Shown piece by piece: positions 27,101 to 64,000 of a stretch of 64,000 bases of DNA. The stretch comes from Hirundichthys speculiger. Its lineage: Eukaryota; Chordata; Actinopteri; Beloniformes; Exocoetidae. Each line of letters opens with the position of its first letter. Position 1 is the first letter of the stretch. The stretch lies in NCBI GenBank assembly GCA_018398805.1, contig JAGFBZ010001934.1, forward strand, positions 62,001-126,000, read 5' to 3'. Both the position numbers and the translations under genes were made by a program. The notes below the pieces were generated by a model. That model made no database searches and had not been told where the DNA came from. It saw nothing but the letters and a program-made list of their open reading frames with translations.

Positions 27101-30100
27101 GTCAGTAAGCACTGTTCCTTTTGATCCTCAAAAACTTCAAACTCCAGGTTCATTTTCACAAAAAAAAAAAAAAAACACAACAAAACAACAACAACAATCA
27201 TTAGGACCCTCCTGTAACTCTCTGTCCCAAATTTCTGATGAGGAGATGTGGGAATCAGCTGGCGATCTCTGAAGAAGGAAAAGACCGACTCCCCCTCACA
27301 GTTTATTCAATAAAGACAATGTAAAGATCTCCATGTGGCCTGACACTCGTCTGAAAACTAGTTTGTCGACATGATGGCAAACCTGTCAAGTGAAACACTG
27401 GTTGCGTGGGAACAGAACTGTTGAGTGTCTGCCAGCAGCAATTTCAAGGCAGATATCCACTAATCAATAACAATGCTGTAAAGAGAGCTGACATTTACTA
27501 CATGCAATATTTCTTGACAATTTTTGTCTTTATAGAGAACTAATCTGCAACCCCGAATACAGACAGATGTAATGGCAGTCTGACTACAAAAAAAAGTACT
27601 ATAAGGCAGGGCAAGTTTACTTTTATAGCACATTTCGTGTTCGAGACAATTCAAGGTGCTTTACATGAAACATTAGAAGCATTAAAGAGTACATTAAAAA
27701 ATAGGAAGGAATTAAAATAAAATAAATACTCACCTTCACATATTTAGCATAAAGGTGCTCATCTAATGGGAAGCTCTGAACAGTACGTTCATCCCTGGCA
27801 TGAAAGGTCCCCAGCTTTAGCCACTTATTTGTTGGGTATCTGCAAGAGTTTATTTAAGCAACACAGCAAGTTCAGTGGTGACATCTGGAGGCTCATGGTC
27901 ATTGGGAATGATGACAGAGACAGAAGATGGACATAATCATTTAATTATGCTGCCATCAAAACAGGAATCTCTTATTTTCTATTTTTCAACCAATGATTAC
28001 AGTAAGTAAGGTAGTGATATTCTGCTTTACTAAAAATAAACAAATCAAATCTTTGGCTCTGCTGAATTAAAATGCTGAAACTTCAGTATATACCTATCAC
28101 TGATGGAGACTAGAAAGTCTTTAGGTGTAGAGGAGAAAAGCTCAAAATTAGCAATGTCCAACTGCTTCACCTGGATGGGCTCGCAGAGCTCTATGATGAA
28201 CCTGAGCAAAAGAGAAAAAGAATTCAGAAACAAAGCATAGATGGACATGAAAATACTATCTTTGGATAAAAAGCAACAGTCTCCTCATACCAGATTTTGT
28301 TACTGCAGGGGTTGAGCATGTACAAGTCCATATTCTCCTTCAATATGGCTGAAGTGCTCTGTGTTGAACACAATGCAAACACTTTAGTTTCTTTTATACA
28401 TGTTACATTTAACAAGACAGATAGTATCTTCCAAAAGGTGCAATAAAACATGCGATAATGTACCTTAGCCTCTGGGTTAGCACCAAGTATCTTGGCTCCA
28501 CACTCCACTGAGGCATAGTTATTGAAGTTCTTCTGGACCTTCTTCACTGTATGAATACCTCCATTGTTATATGTGTGCGTGGACAGAGCTTTTGGACAAA
28601 AAATACAGTTAAAATTAAATTAATGTGATAATTCGTTCCTTACTTTTCTGTATTTGAAGTCAAATAAGAATGATTAACATTTTACACTGATGAAAAACAA
28701 TCTATGATCTTACTCTTCTCTTTTTCCACCTCCATCATCTTCCGTTTCCACTCATCAAAAGTGGGGATGTCCTCTGGGTCTTTGCTGGAATCTGTGTCTG
28801 TGGCAACAGGGGAACTCAAGTCCTATCAAACATAATGAGAAAAATGAGAGCTGGGACATCTCCTCTGGCAGCGAGGAAAATAGTTCACATGGCATTTGAC
28901 TGCCCCACCTGATCTGTCAGCATGTGTGACGTGTTGGTTTCCAGATTCTTACTGCTGGGAACAGCTGGAGAACTCAGAGGGGGGTCGGTGTGGGTTTTAG
29001 TACCTGCAGCGTGAGCATTGGAAGTGTTCTCCAGAACCAGTGGAGGACTACCACGGTAACAAAAAAAAAAACAAACAAAAAAAAAACTTTTTTAAGTAAG
29101 TAAGAGGGGCACTTAACTTTTAAAATATTCTGCAGTGGTTTGTCTCACAAATACCTTTGGATGCTTTTATTTTGAAAATATATGATTAGCTATACAAACC
29201 TGTCGTCGTCGTATGGGTTGTCCTCTTCATCTACACAGTCAGATGGAAGCAACTCAGAATCAATGACTTCAAGGGAAGGAGCATCGGATGTTTCACTCCC
29301 GACACTGAAAAGTCACAACAATAACATATTTTACATAAAAAGAAATTCAACAAGAACATGGATCTATACATTTGAAGTGCAACACATTCACTGAAGGCAT
29401 TCTTACATGTAGCAAAAAGAACAGCTATAACAAAGACATATATCCTAAAAAGGGAATTGAGACGAAAGAAGCTTGCCTGTTTGAAATGTCTTCTTGAAAA
29501 TTGAGGATGGTGGGATCATCTTTATCTGCAGCAGGAATTATAGAGACAGTGTCGGGGGAAGGCGGCAGCTGGGCAGAGTCATGATCTTTAGGGATAGAAG
29601 TTGCATGATGCTGATAATCAGAGCTTTGCTCCGTTTGTGAAATGTCTTTATCTGCCTCCAGCTCCACTTCTACAACAGACTCCTCAGTTTCAAAGGTCTG
29701 CTAGAAAAAAAAAAAGAGATGTTTGACCAGTTAAGAATTATACTTGACCTAGTAATTGAAACAGGACTCATTGATAAGTTTCAAATATACCAGAAACAGT
29801 CAAGTTATAACAGTACAGTATGACGCAACAGTTCGGAAATTGTCTTTTTTTCTCTCAAGTAAACCAAAATCCATCCATCCATCCATCCATCCATCCATTA
29901 TTTTCCGCTTATCCGCTTAAACCAAAATGAGCCTTTAAAATTGAAAAAAAAAAAAAAAAAAAAAAACACCACAGCACATAATCCTTACATCTACATTCAT
30001 GGTCATTCCAAAGGGTATGAAAACCTTTTCTTAAATGTTCTACCTCTCCGTATTGTTTTTGGTCCACCTCTTGTGTTATCAGTTCCCCATTTAAGTGATC

Positions 30101-33100
30101 ATCTGTCAGCTGCTCATTTTCAGATATGAATTGATCAGGTGAGCCCCAGATTTCTTCATTCTAGAAAAATAAAACAAAATAAATAAAAAACAATCATGAA
30201 TAGATACAGCAATATCACCCACACTGATGACAGTGACCGTTTGGTCACAAAATAAAAAACACCCACAATTCTGAAAGAACTATAAATCTGATGACCAGTT
30301 CTGGCGTGTAGATAATGGTGCGCACTTGCTGTTCAAATGATACACGTCGAGCACAGCAAGAAATTTCCTGTGTGTTGAAATCAGCACAAAAATATACTGC
30401 CAAGTATTTTGTAACATGGCATACTATTTCCCCACACTAAACTGTAAAACCTCTGTAGTAAAAGACAGGTTGTACCATCACATGATTAAACAAAGTTACC
30501 TTCTGATGAGTCTTTTCCAACAACTCCTCATCTGAACTGGAATCTTCTAATGAATTGGGCCTCTGGGTCTCTGTGTTCGATTCTGTGCATCCAACACAGC
30601 AACTACAGTACCTAACAAAGAGAAAGACATTTAGTCCCACAGGACACACAGAGCTAATTTAAAAAAGGTGTCAATTTTGAAAAAAAGGGCTTACATTGTA
30701 AGGTTTAAGGTGAATTCATAAAAGATTGTACTAAGCAAGGTTGCATTTTATTTAAAGGCAATCATGAAACATGCTGAAACCCAAAGTCACAATGAGGTGT
30801 ATCAACAAAGTCCAGGCTCCCCAGCAAAATATTTATCTTATCTCTGTGCAGAAATACAAATCAAGAGACACACCTCAACATGTCACATGTTGATCAACAT
30901 GAAAGAAGGACCTTCAGTAATAGACATATAAAACACACACACACACGAGGAATATCTAAAGTGTTACCTATGTCACATTGTAAACTGTCAGAAACTTTTA
31001 CCAAGTCCAGTACAACATCAGCAAAATTTTTGTTTTACTTGACAATTTTAAAAATGTAAAGAAGAATATCACTTTGACTGCTGCAAAGGTTTTGACTCAT
31101 TTCTATCTGTGTCATTAGCTCCACGCTTCATTAACTGTTAGACATGAAATGACTCATCAGAACTTGTAGGCATGGCCAGATGTTGCCAATAGGCTTGTCA
31201 GCTAATGAGACCTGATAAATGCTCTTCCAGCCACAAGATAACAACAGTCAGAAGATAAGAAAATGAGTCAACTTAAGACCCAGGAAGGACGTGTTGGTAA
31301 TAAAAAACCTCCAGGTGCCAATTCCCTCTATCTGACCAGTAGGTGAAGAAACAAAGCTGCCCCAGCAGAAGAGAAGGAACCCAGGAGTGCTGGCTAAATG
31401 GGGTACCAACACATTTAAACATGCAAACTACTGTTTTGGGTTTCCTTTTTTTTTTTTAAACCAAGTCTACAAAATAAGTCTGTGTTTTCTGGACATTTGC
31501 AAAGACTCACATACGATTATATTTTAGATATCAATACCATGTTGGTGGCTTACATCACAGTCCTTATCGAGGACCCTATTAATATCTCTGATGACAGTGC
31601 CAAAAAAAGTGGTCAGGTTCACACACCGATAGTCTCCATTCGTGACAGGACGACAGCAAGAATTGATAGAAAAGGGCTTTGAAGCATCGCAGCGATTTCC
31701 CACTTCTGTTATCCAAGGCCATATAGTGAGCGATTTATTTTTTAGATGTCACTGGGCCTTGTTGGCCCAAATTACTTGTGGATCAGACTTGATGATTTAA
31801 TATAAGAGCCATAACAAAACTCCCCAAAGACATACAACTAGTACAGAAACATATTTCACCAGTGCATAAGTCTTTGACTTCATGCACTGGTGAAAGACTT
31901 TGTCGGAATGGCAACATGGAAGGGCATTTAAATCTTATCAGTTAACAATTATTAATCGTTAAAGGGCATCGGTTAACAGTCATTAAAAAATTCCAAAATG
32001 TGCATCCCTAGTAGGGACAAATTTATCAAAAAGCTATGATGTACTTTGATGTAAGCTATTAAAATAGTCTGATAGAGCGTAAACTTGGGGCTATGACTTT
32101 TTTTTATGTGTGAAACATCATTGTAGCTTCAAAAAAAGATACTGTGATTACTGTGAAGTTGATCTTTGACCTTATCAATACAATGTCATCATTTTATCAA
32201 ATATGATTTCATATTTTATGATTGAAAAATTGATACAGTGACATAACAGTCACCTTTGTCATCTGTTTTACTCATCACAGTTAATCTTGGACTTTGTTTA
32301 AAGCAACACAATGGAACTTTTAGCTCAGAGGGTCCCCCTATAGGCATGGAGGTGAAGTCGCTTTCACCACACTGTCCAAGATTTACACTTGTTCAGTCTC
32401 TTACTCTGTCACTCTTGTTTTCTCTTATATCATTACTTTCTTGAGTCTTTGCCATGATATTCACCATAGTGATGTGAACTAGCTCTAGTGTTTTATATCT
32501 ATTACTGTTGTGTGTGTGTGACATTGAGCTGTAAAGCAAAACACAAGAGACAAGAGTGGTGACAGTCCAAAGTTACTTTGAATGGTTTTCATCAAAAATA
32601 CGGACAAGAGACCATGAGAGCTGATGGCACGTCCTCATATCTACTGGAGAATAGCTTGAATACCGATGATGTGTACTAATAATATTGCAAAACCAATGGT
32701 CATAAGAGAGACCCACTTTTTTTTTTCTATTTTTTCTTTTTTTTTTTTTTTTAAGTGGAGGCTTTCTATTGAAATTACATAACTTCCCTTCAAGATATGA
32801 TGTTTAACTGAAATGAACTGAATGAAAAAGCACAATAAAAGTCAACTGAGGGACTTGGTCAGGTAAGATAGTCGATGAGAACTAAATGTGTCAAAGAAAT
32901 CACAGGATGACAAGTATGGTCAAATCTACCTGATTGCACTTAAAAATATTGATATATATACACACACACTCCAGTCTCACATTACACATCAAACATTGCT
33001 TAAATAAATAAAATAAAAATGTATAGATTGAGGAAAAATATGTTATATTTATCCATGTTTCTATGACGATCTAAGACTTGACACTTCCTAGGTTTTGGTG

Positions 33101-34504
33101 AAGTCAGCACATTCAAGATGATCAGAAAAGACCATAGAAACAGGATAGTACACTGGATTTAAGCCTGAACAGAAAGGTTTGGGAATAATAATAATAATAC
33201 ATTCTATTTAAAAGTGCCTTTCAGAGCCCACAAGGACACTTTACAGATAAATAAAAACACAATTAAAATAAATAACAACAGAGGGACAATACAACAATAA
33301 AATGGGGGTCGGTGTACAAACTGAATGCCATTTTGAACGAGTGAGTTTTGAGTCTGGACTTGAACGGGGATAAAGAGTCAATATTGCAGATGTCAGGTGG
33401 GAGTGACTTCCAAAGTTGGGGAGCAGAGTGACAGAAAGCAAAGGTAGGAAAAAACCCAAAGGACAATAACATCTGACTGAGACACTGCAATTAACTATGC
33501 ATGTTTTATGTCTAGATCTGAAAATCACATTTATTAAAACCCCATATCTGGAATAATTTTTTTCTACAGCAAAATATGTTTTGAAGTTTTCTCTTTAGTA
33601 CCAATTAATTTTTTTAAGATATTTAAACATACTAGTAACTGTCTTGAATCACTTTATTTATCTATTTTTGTTTCCATTTTACTGACTTAAAGTAATTCTA
33701 AACTACTAATGTGTAGTGACCCAAACTGCCATCACTCAGGGCTTCACTCTACAATAAAAGATGATCAAATGTGAGAAAGTAGGTCATGCCAACATCCTCA
33801 ACATATACCTTAGTCAAATATGACGTCACGCCTCTCCCTTTACTTTCTATCTGAAGCGCAGCACTCAGTGTATGTATGTTGTTACTGTCCTCTAACATGA
33901 TGTCTTATTGGACATAATCAACCCAGATAATCTTTCTGGTGGATTTTGCTGTGTTCTGTCAGATTAACATAGACCCCTTCAAGAGGACTGGCATGACTGA
34001 CGTGACCGTCAGATAATCCTGTTGACTGGTGAGACAAATCTGTGTAACGTAGGTCTGAGACGTGAATTAGTTAGTAAAATGTGTAACACAGGCTCAGTGG
34101 ACTCTTGTGTTTGTTTTTTAGCCGAGTGCCAGTTTGCTCTTATGCCTGCCAGGTAGTGCCTTCAAAAAAACAAAAAGAAAAAAGAGGAAGAAGAGAAGAA
34201 GAGAGAGAGAGAGAGGTTCATTCTCAAAGCGGCTGTGAAATAGTGAGGAACTCGAGCCAACTCGAGCTGACAAATCAGAAGTCAGCCAGGTGCCACATCA
34301 CAACACAACGTTAACGCTAGCTCGCTAGCTGCTGCTGCTGCAGCTGCGTTGTAAACGATGTAAATCTGAGCCAATACCGATTACACAGCTTTAAGCCTCA
34401 AAGTCTAAAAATGACATAAAACGCAGTTGACAGACTCACCAGCAAACTACAGCTACACATAGCCACAGTGACACAATTCGCCACAACAGTTGTGTCATCT
34501 TCAT
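19959..34504 (-). CDS. suco: SUCO, SUN domain-containing ossification factor
   Basis: Type I ER membrane glycoprotein of the SUCO/Slp1 family; in mouse it supports bone formation and collagen output. Coding exons 5' to 3': 34440-34504, 30500-30611, 30044-30160, 29477-29700, 29200-29304, 28909-29047, 28714-28822, 28464-28588, 28291-28358, 28094-28201, 27734-27839, 26426-26446, 25910-25965, 25193-25275, 24916-24981, 24746-24811, 24451-24541, 21903-23264, 21691-21778, 21353-21457, about 20857-21063, 19959-20327. The sum is about 1263 codons (human about 1254). Phases agree at every junction except inside the large exon. Residues 1-22 form a signal peptide. Residues 24-290 are acidic and poorly conserved and end in the conserved DIPTFDEW. 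The SUN domain is about 310-470. Coiled coil at about 985-1075 precedes a single transmembrane helix (about 1078-1099) and a cytosolic tail. The donor at 20857 is the least certain boundary. Introns hold repeats but no other gene. Confidence 0.95.
20857..21778 (-). CDS. suco: suco coiled coil and transmembrane exons
   Basis: Exon 21691-21778 gives [20 protein letters not shown] and onward. Exon 21353-21457 gives a Leu-rich amphipathic helix ending VSQLHNE. The last exon begins [19 protein letters not shown], a single membrane-spanning helix, followed by a short proline-rich cytosolic segment. Alignment with the human protein is clear up to the membrane helix and weak afterwards. I chose the donor at 20857 because it leaves phase 0 for the last exon; a GGGTAGGG donor at 20822 would break the phase. 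Confidence 0.85.
21251..21281. repeat. Poly-A/T homopolymer
   Basis: About 31 consecutive A bases on the plus strand, in a suco intron. Confidence 0.9.
21903..23264 (-). CDS. suco: suco large exon, with two internal frame switches
   Basis: Good splice sites flank this 1362-base exon (acceptor CTCTCTCCAG at 23265 upward; donor AG/GTGTGG at 21902 downward) and its two ends share one frame. The start reads through acidic sequence to a Cys-rich [17 protein letters not shown] segment like human FSEYIYKWCS. From about 22.9 kb the coding-like frame is displaced by +1 and continues to a TGA at 22507-22509. Then the original frame resumes ([12 protein letters not shown] onward) into the conserved [20 protein letters not shown]. 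Read literally it would truncate at 22802. An indel pair in the assembly, a real lesion, or a cryptic short intron could explain this. Confidence 0.8.
24082..24222. repeat. Compound (GT)n(AT)n/(AGAT) microsatellite
   Basis: A GTGTGT run at about 24082-24106 passes into a long TA run with interspersed ATAG units. Located in the suco intron between exons 17 and 18. The frames open on both strands here are artefacts of the repeat. Confidence 0.9.
25193..28822 (-). CDS. suco: suco SUN-domain exon block
   Basis: Eight exons (28714-28822 to 25193-25275) encode the most conserved part. In order: [104 protein letters not shown]; a 21-base microexon MFTKYIK (26426-26446); [23 protein letters not shown] domains are beta-sandwiches; in this family the domain lies in the ER lumen. 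Every junction is in phase with GT-AG sites. Conservation with human is near 90 percent by eye. Confidence 0.95.
27606..27725 (+). repeat. Dispersed teleost repeat fragment
   Basis: Phrases GCAGGGCAAGTTTACTTTTATAG and GGTGCTTTACATGAAA are typical of a very common fish repeat, read from memory. It abuts the donor of suco exon 11. Confidence 0.5.
33183..33460 (+). repeat. Dispersed teleost repeat in suco intron 1
   Basis: (AAT)n followed by ACATTCTATTTAAAAGTGCC and GGACACTTTACAGATAAATA, resembling a widespread fish repeat. Its open frame on the minus strand is not a gene. Confidence 0.5.
34440..34504 (-). CDS. suco: suco exon 1: start codon and signal peptide
   Basis: The start ATG is at 34504-34502, with a second in-frame ATG two codons later (34498-34496). 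The encoded [14 protein letters not shown] followed by LCVAVVCW is a hydrophobic signal sequence. The exon ends in TG before a GTGAGT donor, and the next exon supplies G to complete Trp22, then a cysteine-rich stretch like the human CC pair after its signal peptide. Intron 1 (30612-34439, 3.8 kb) is the longest in the gene. Confidence 0.88.
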
Positions 34505-34860
34505 CCTTCTCCTGCCGGGACAGACATCCTCGCCGTACCGAAAGAGACTTTTATCCTTTTTTTTAGCGGGTTCTTCGACGATGTATCACATTAATTCGTG
34601 TCCTGTTCTGTTAACTTAACACGCGTTTGGAGTTTAATGGGTGAAGTGTGATGCTACAGCCGCTGTCACGCAAACACAACCTGCTGTCGAGCGTCAGCGC
34701 CTGTCAACGTCCAACGGACCAATGAAAAGGCGGCTACGGTGCGCAGACGCTGTTGCGCAGTTCAAACTCGCCGTGTTCTGGGGACGCTCGTTTTGTTCAT
34801 GCGGGTCGCCCGAATATATGGCGTTCCTTTCACTCAACCTTTAATGTATTCAAAGTAGAA
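34505..34860 (-). promoter_or_regulatory. Likely suco promoter and 5'UTR
   Basis: The region immediately upstream of the suco start is much richer in CG dinucleotides than its surroundings (34600-34815) and holds a CCAAT pentamer at 34719-34723. No TATA box is evident. This fits a CpG-rich housekeeping-type promoter. It is an inference from position and composition; the transcription start is not determined. Confidence 0.45.
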
Positions 34861-35410
34861 TCCGTGATCTACAATAAGGTCAATTCATTAATACAGGGAG
34901 GTTAATGCTACCTAAAGTGATTATAATTTGCGATCATTCATATTCATGATGACGGAAATAGTGCAGCATTTCAAAAATGGCGAGCACGAGTCACAGGGAT
35001 TAGAGTGAACTGCTGATGGAAAAACATGTAACCTTGACGAAGATCAAACATATGCACTGCTACACATTCTGTAAACATCTGAAACCCCGTATCCCATGAA
35101 ATAATTTGGTGTAAGAAATATGCAAGTTTAATTTTAATGAATTTACGACAGTTACATCCACACACAGTGTGTTGTTTATTCTTTCTTCAATTGATGCTGT
35201 GAAAGAAACGCATTTCGTGTCAGCCACATTTTTTGTTTGCTTTGATTAAATAAAGCAGTTTATCGCAGCCGGTTATGCGAACAGGTTCTTTTTATGCACT
35301 GTACCAGACCAGTAGACTTAAAGTTTGCCTTAACAACAGTATTAGGAGGACCTTTATGTTTTGGACACTAGAGGGAGCCCTCTGCTCAACCCTGAAACAC
35401 CTAACCTGCA

Positions 35411-35431
35411 CCCCCCCCCCCCACCCCCACC

Positions 35432-35465
<34 letters not shown>

Positions 35466-35467
35466 TC

Positions 35468-35518
<51 letters not shown>

Positions 35519-35519
35519 G
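35411..35519. repeat. C-run, (CA)n and (GATA)n microsatellite
   Basis: C tract at about 35411-35422, CA repeats at about 35438-35464, then about 13 GATA units at 35468-35519. Confidence 0.95.
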
Positions 35520-35734
35520 AACTGTGGGTTGTGCGCATGAAAGATTCTTTCTTTGTTGTTGTTGTTGTTGTTCCTCTTGACTTTATCCTCACGTTGAAAG
35601 TCTTCTATCCTCTACATTCTCTTCTCTCACACCAACTAACTTCATGTCCTCTTTCACTACATCCATAAATCTCCTCTTTGGTCTTCCTTTAGGCAGTTCC
35701 AACCTCATCATCTTTCTACCATCTCAGTTTGGCC

Positions 35735-36045
35735 TCCCTGACTGATGTACTCAATTGCATCTCCTAGACCAAACAATCTTGCTTTCATCAGGCCACAAAA
35801 TCTTGCTTCATTTTTATTTTAGACCAGTCAGTGTGTTCTCTGGTAAATTGTAACCTCTTCAGCAAATATAAGTCATTCCATCAATGAGACTTTGTGGGTC
35901 TTCTTTCTGACATTTTGGCTTCACATAGGTGTCTTCTAATTGTTACAGTACTGACAGGTAACTTCTGATCTTCTTTGATCACCCTGGTGCTGATCACTGG
36001 CTGAGTCTTTGCCATTTTGACTATTCTCCAATGGTGCTTTTTTTT
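35735..36045 (-). pseudogene. Tc1-like transposase fragment
   Basis: Read on the minus strand it contains AGAAGACACCTATGTGAAGCC, the region between the helix-turn-helix and the catalytic core, then AAGAGGTTACAATTTACCAG and ACACTGACTGG, closely resembling fish Tc1 transposase. Frame breaks throughout; no intact protein. Confidence 0.75.
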
Positions 36046-36720
36046 TAGTTTTCAGCATAATTTTTGCAAATTATTTACTTTGCCAGTTTTCTTCATCTAT
36101 ATATTTTTTTTGTAATGCTCAAATGGACTTCTGCTGCAACCGAGATGCTCCTATAGCTGAAACAAAAAATAGTATTGTCTTTACACCGTTATTTATTAAA
36201 CATTGAATCTTTTCATGCTGTTTTGACTGATATACCATATATGTATATCGGTGAAACAATAAGATTACGTAAACAGACATGCACTCAGCCTTCTGGTCTG
36301 TGGTGCATAAGGTGTAACAGTTATCCTAAAACCCAAATATTTGGCCTAGAATCTATTAATTGACATGGGACATGTTAAATTGAAACTACAGCATTTCTGG
36401 TTTGGGCAGAAATCAGTGAGGATGCAGATATTGGCAGTTTTAAAAATACTTGATTCTACAACATTTCCACAAATACAAGGTTCAATTGCCAATTAGATTT
36501 TGGTATACAGGCAAAAGGGAAAGCAAATATTTTAATAAGAATCAATGTTAAGATGAAGCTGAGCTCACTTCATAGTGAAGTGCATGTCTGGATGGTGAAA
36601 CCAAACTTTGAAAGTATAGCCTCTTATATAACTACAGAATTCAAACATCCTGCTCTGATGTAATTTACTATTTGGTTATGACACAAATAAAATTCAATTC
36701 ATAATAATCATAAATACATC

Positions 36721-38460
36721 TTTCTCAGAATCCACTGACTATGACAGTAAGTACTTTATTGACAAAGTGTGCCTTTATGAGGAAGAAGTTTATTAAAGAG
36801 CGATACAGACACACAGAAAATAACAAATGATGCATTTCCCCAAATTTAACATTATGTCCTCCTCTAAACATGGAACTATTTTGATGCTGGTCTTCAGCTG
36901 ATTTTCTTTTTTTTTTTAACTTTGTAATTCTACTCCATTTTTTTCTTTAACTTTGGCAATATAGAATTGTAAATCCATGCCAGTAAGGCAGTCTAAATTA
37001 GAGAAGAGCATGTAGTGAATAGAGACAAAGAGAACAATTAAAGCGCTAGGATTCTCAATGAGGTGTTAATAGTCCACTGATACATCTCCTTTTCTTTACC
37101 TATATACATAAGAACACAGTTTAGGCCCACGTACACAATAACAAACTGACAGAGAAGCACTTGAACACTGACAATACAACCTCAAGATCTGATGCTGATG
37201 CTGACAGTCTGGCTTCAGTGTTTTGGAAAGAAGCAACTGGAAGTGAGCAAAAAGAGGAGTGGTTTGGTTCAAAGAGGTTTGTGATGTGCATGGATTTGCA
37301 TGGTTCAAACCTGAGAAAAAGGCTAAATGGAAACCCCTTAAAGCATTTCATTGTCCATTAATAGAGGGACCCGTCTTTCCCCAGATTAAATAAGAAGTTT
37401 TCTCTCCCTTTTTTTTTTCCGCGAGTGCAAGCTCCAGTCCCATCTATGTCACCGGTCAGCATCTGAATCAGCACTTCAGGCCATACGGGTCACAACTGGA
37501 CCATCGTTACAGCACAGGTGGACACCTATGGTAAATGTAGTATTGAGGCTGTTTTCCATAGAGAGAATACTGAATGTGCTCCTCAGCCTTGCTATGTGTG
37601 TATGACTGCTACTACAACACAGGAACAACTCACAAAGGTCACATGTTCAATTCTCCCCAAAAGGGTTATATAATTATTCATTAACAGCTTTGACCATGAA
37701 AACAAATAAAACTGAAAACGCCAACAAACATACATACAGACACACACACACACGCACACATACACACCTGCACGCACCCACATGCACATACACACACAGT
37801 ATTATTCTCACAGAAAAATGCATATACACACTTACACTAAGATACAACATCTGTTCCTATAAGAGAACATCGAGCTGATAATTAACACTGGGGGGGAGGG
37901 CGTTGGGCATTATTCAATATATTCACACAATACTAAGTCAAAGTCAGCCTACATATAGGCAAATTAGTCCATCCTTCTTATACATACACACAAACCCCAC
38001 GTGCACACACTCTACGTTCACGCACCCCCATGCAATAAAAGCAGCTTATGTGCCATGCTGCATCTGGAATGAGAAGGATAGTGTGAGTGCTGAGCGTGTA
38101 GAAGCAGCAACTGGGGGTCGTGGCGGAGGGTTCTGTTGAGGGGGGGGGTTTTGCTTGGTGGTGGTGGTGGAAGTGGTGGAGGTTGCTCCAGGGACATGAT
38201 ACTGGGTGGTGTGGACCTGCAAAGCAAACCCGCATCACAGGCAAGCAACAAAGTGCACATACACATACACCACAAGACAAGTACCATACTGTACATAGAT
38301 ATATGGATGTTGTCGCCTGGCGGGAAACTGAGCTTCAAAGGGGTCAAAGACTTCAATGTCTGCACTAAGGAGGGACCAGGACCGCAGAGCCATGGCGGAA
38401 AGAGGCAGGATGGAGTGGACGAGGGAAGGTCATGGGGGTACGAGATACCCCTTCAGATGG
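36721..38460 (-). other. Probable dnm3 3'UTR and flank
   Basis: Minus-strand AATAAA signals (TTTATT on plus) lie at 36755-36760 and 36789-36794, about 1.7 kb downstream of the dnm3 stop at 38461. A (CA)n stretch at about 37740-37800 lies between. The alternative terminal exon is at 38018-38216. The extent of the UTR is inferred. Confidence 0.35.
38018..38216 (-). CDS. dnm3: Possible alternative last exon of dnm3
   Basis: A strong acceptor (TTTGCTTTGCAG) precedes 38216. Joined to exon 19, phase is kept and the tail reads RSTPPSIMSLEQPPPLP and PPPPSKTPP, a proline-rich sequence suited to SH3 binding. After a run of nine C on the coding strand the literal frame becomes non-proline-rich and ends at 38018. 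With one more C it would continue as PQQNPPPRPPVAAS and stop at 38046. I do not recognise this exon from other dynamins, so use is uncertain. Confidence 0.5.

Positions 38461-64000
<25,540 letters not shown>

Larger units (their letters stand above)
34861..36720. other. Spacer between suco and dnm3, repeat-rich
   Basis: No gene recognised. It contains a C-run, (CA)n and GATA microsatellite at 35411-35519, a dispersed repeat at about 35585-35745 and a Tc1 relic at about 35735-36045. In mammals PIGC, a short intronless gene, lies in this interval; no frame of suitable length is present here. Confidence 0.55.

Noticed and set aside
35468..35519. Regular array resembling a CRISPR or regulatory repeat
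   Set aside because: Plain GATA microsatellite without spacers, in a vertebrate genome.
36175..36363. Frame with YMYIGETIRLRKQ, like a GIY-YIG endonuclease
   Set aside because: Only a dozen residues match by eye and the flanks show no further similarity; probably chance.
37978..38280. Histidine-rich 100-codon frame over the alternative dnm3 exon
   Set aside because: Shadow frame; the exon's phase with exon 19 selects another frame.

Overview
The window is vertebrate nuclear DNA, almost certainly from a ray-finned (probably percomorph) fish. Two large multi-exon genes with GT-AG introns occupy the right two thirds. The filling is a typical teleost mixture of Tc1/mariner relics, short terminal-inverted-repeat elements, a Penelope-like fragment, decayed LINE sequence and very many microsatellites and homopolymers. 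Organism assignment is inference from gene structure and repeat types.

Layout. 1-19.9 kb: no gene recognised; repeats, microsatellites and unique non-coding DNA, ending in the likely 3'UTR of suco. 19.96-34.5 kb, minus strand: suco (SUN-domain ossification factor, a type I ER membrane glycoprotein), 22 coding exons. 34.5-38.0 kb: suco promoter, spacer repeats and probable dnm3 3'UTR. 38.0-63.4 kb, minus strand: dnm3 (dynamin-3), 20 coding exons joining in frame into about 831 residues, plus a possible alternative last exon. Inside the dnm3 intron between PH-domain exons 14 and 15, on the opposite (plus) strand, sit mir-199 (44.41 kb) and mir-214 (46.10 kb). They match the vertebrate DNM3OS/miR-199a-214 locus and confirm the dynamin paralogue as dnm3. 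The window ends about 560 bases upstream of the dnm3 start codon.

DNM3 and SUCO are neighbours in mammals too (DNM3-PIGC-SUCO-FASLG, from memory), so this is a conserved block. PIGC is not seen between them, and FASLG is not seen in the 20 kb beyond suco. dnm3 looks intact. suco as written has two compensating reading-frame breaks in its large exon and a possible third near the C-terminus; assembly indels or real lesions could explain them.

I found no new biological system. The most notable points are the antisense microRNA cluster with a perfect CArg-type element upstream, the suco frame breaks, a homopolymer-dependent alternative dnm3 C-terminus, a GC-AG suco intron, and several well-delimited transposon insertions, one nested in another.
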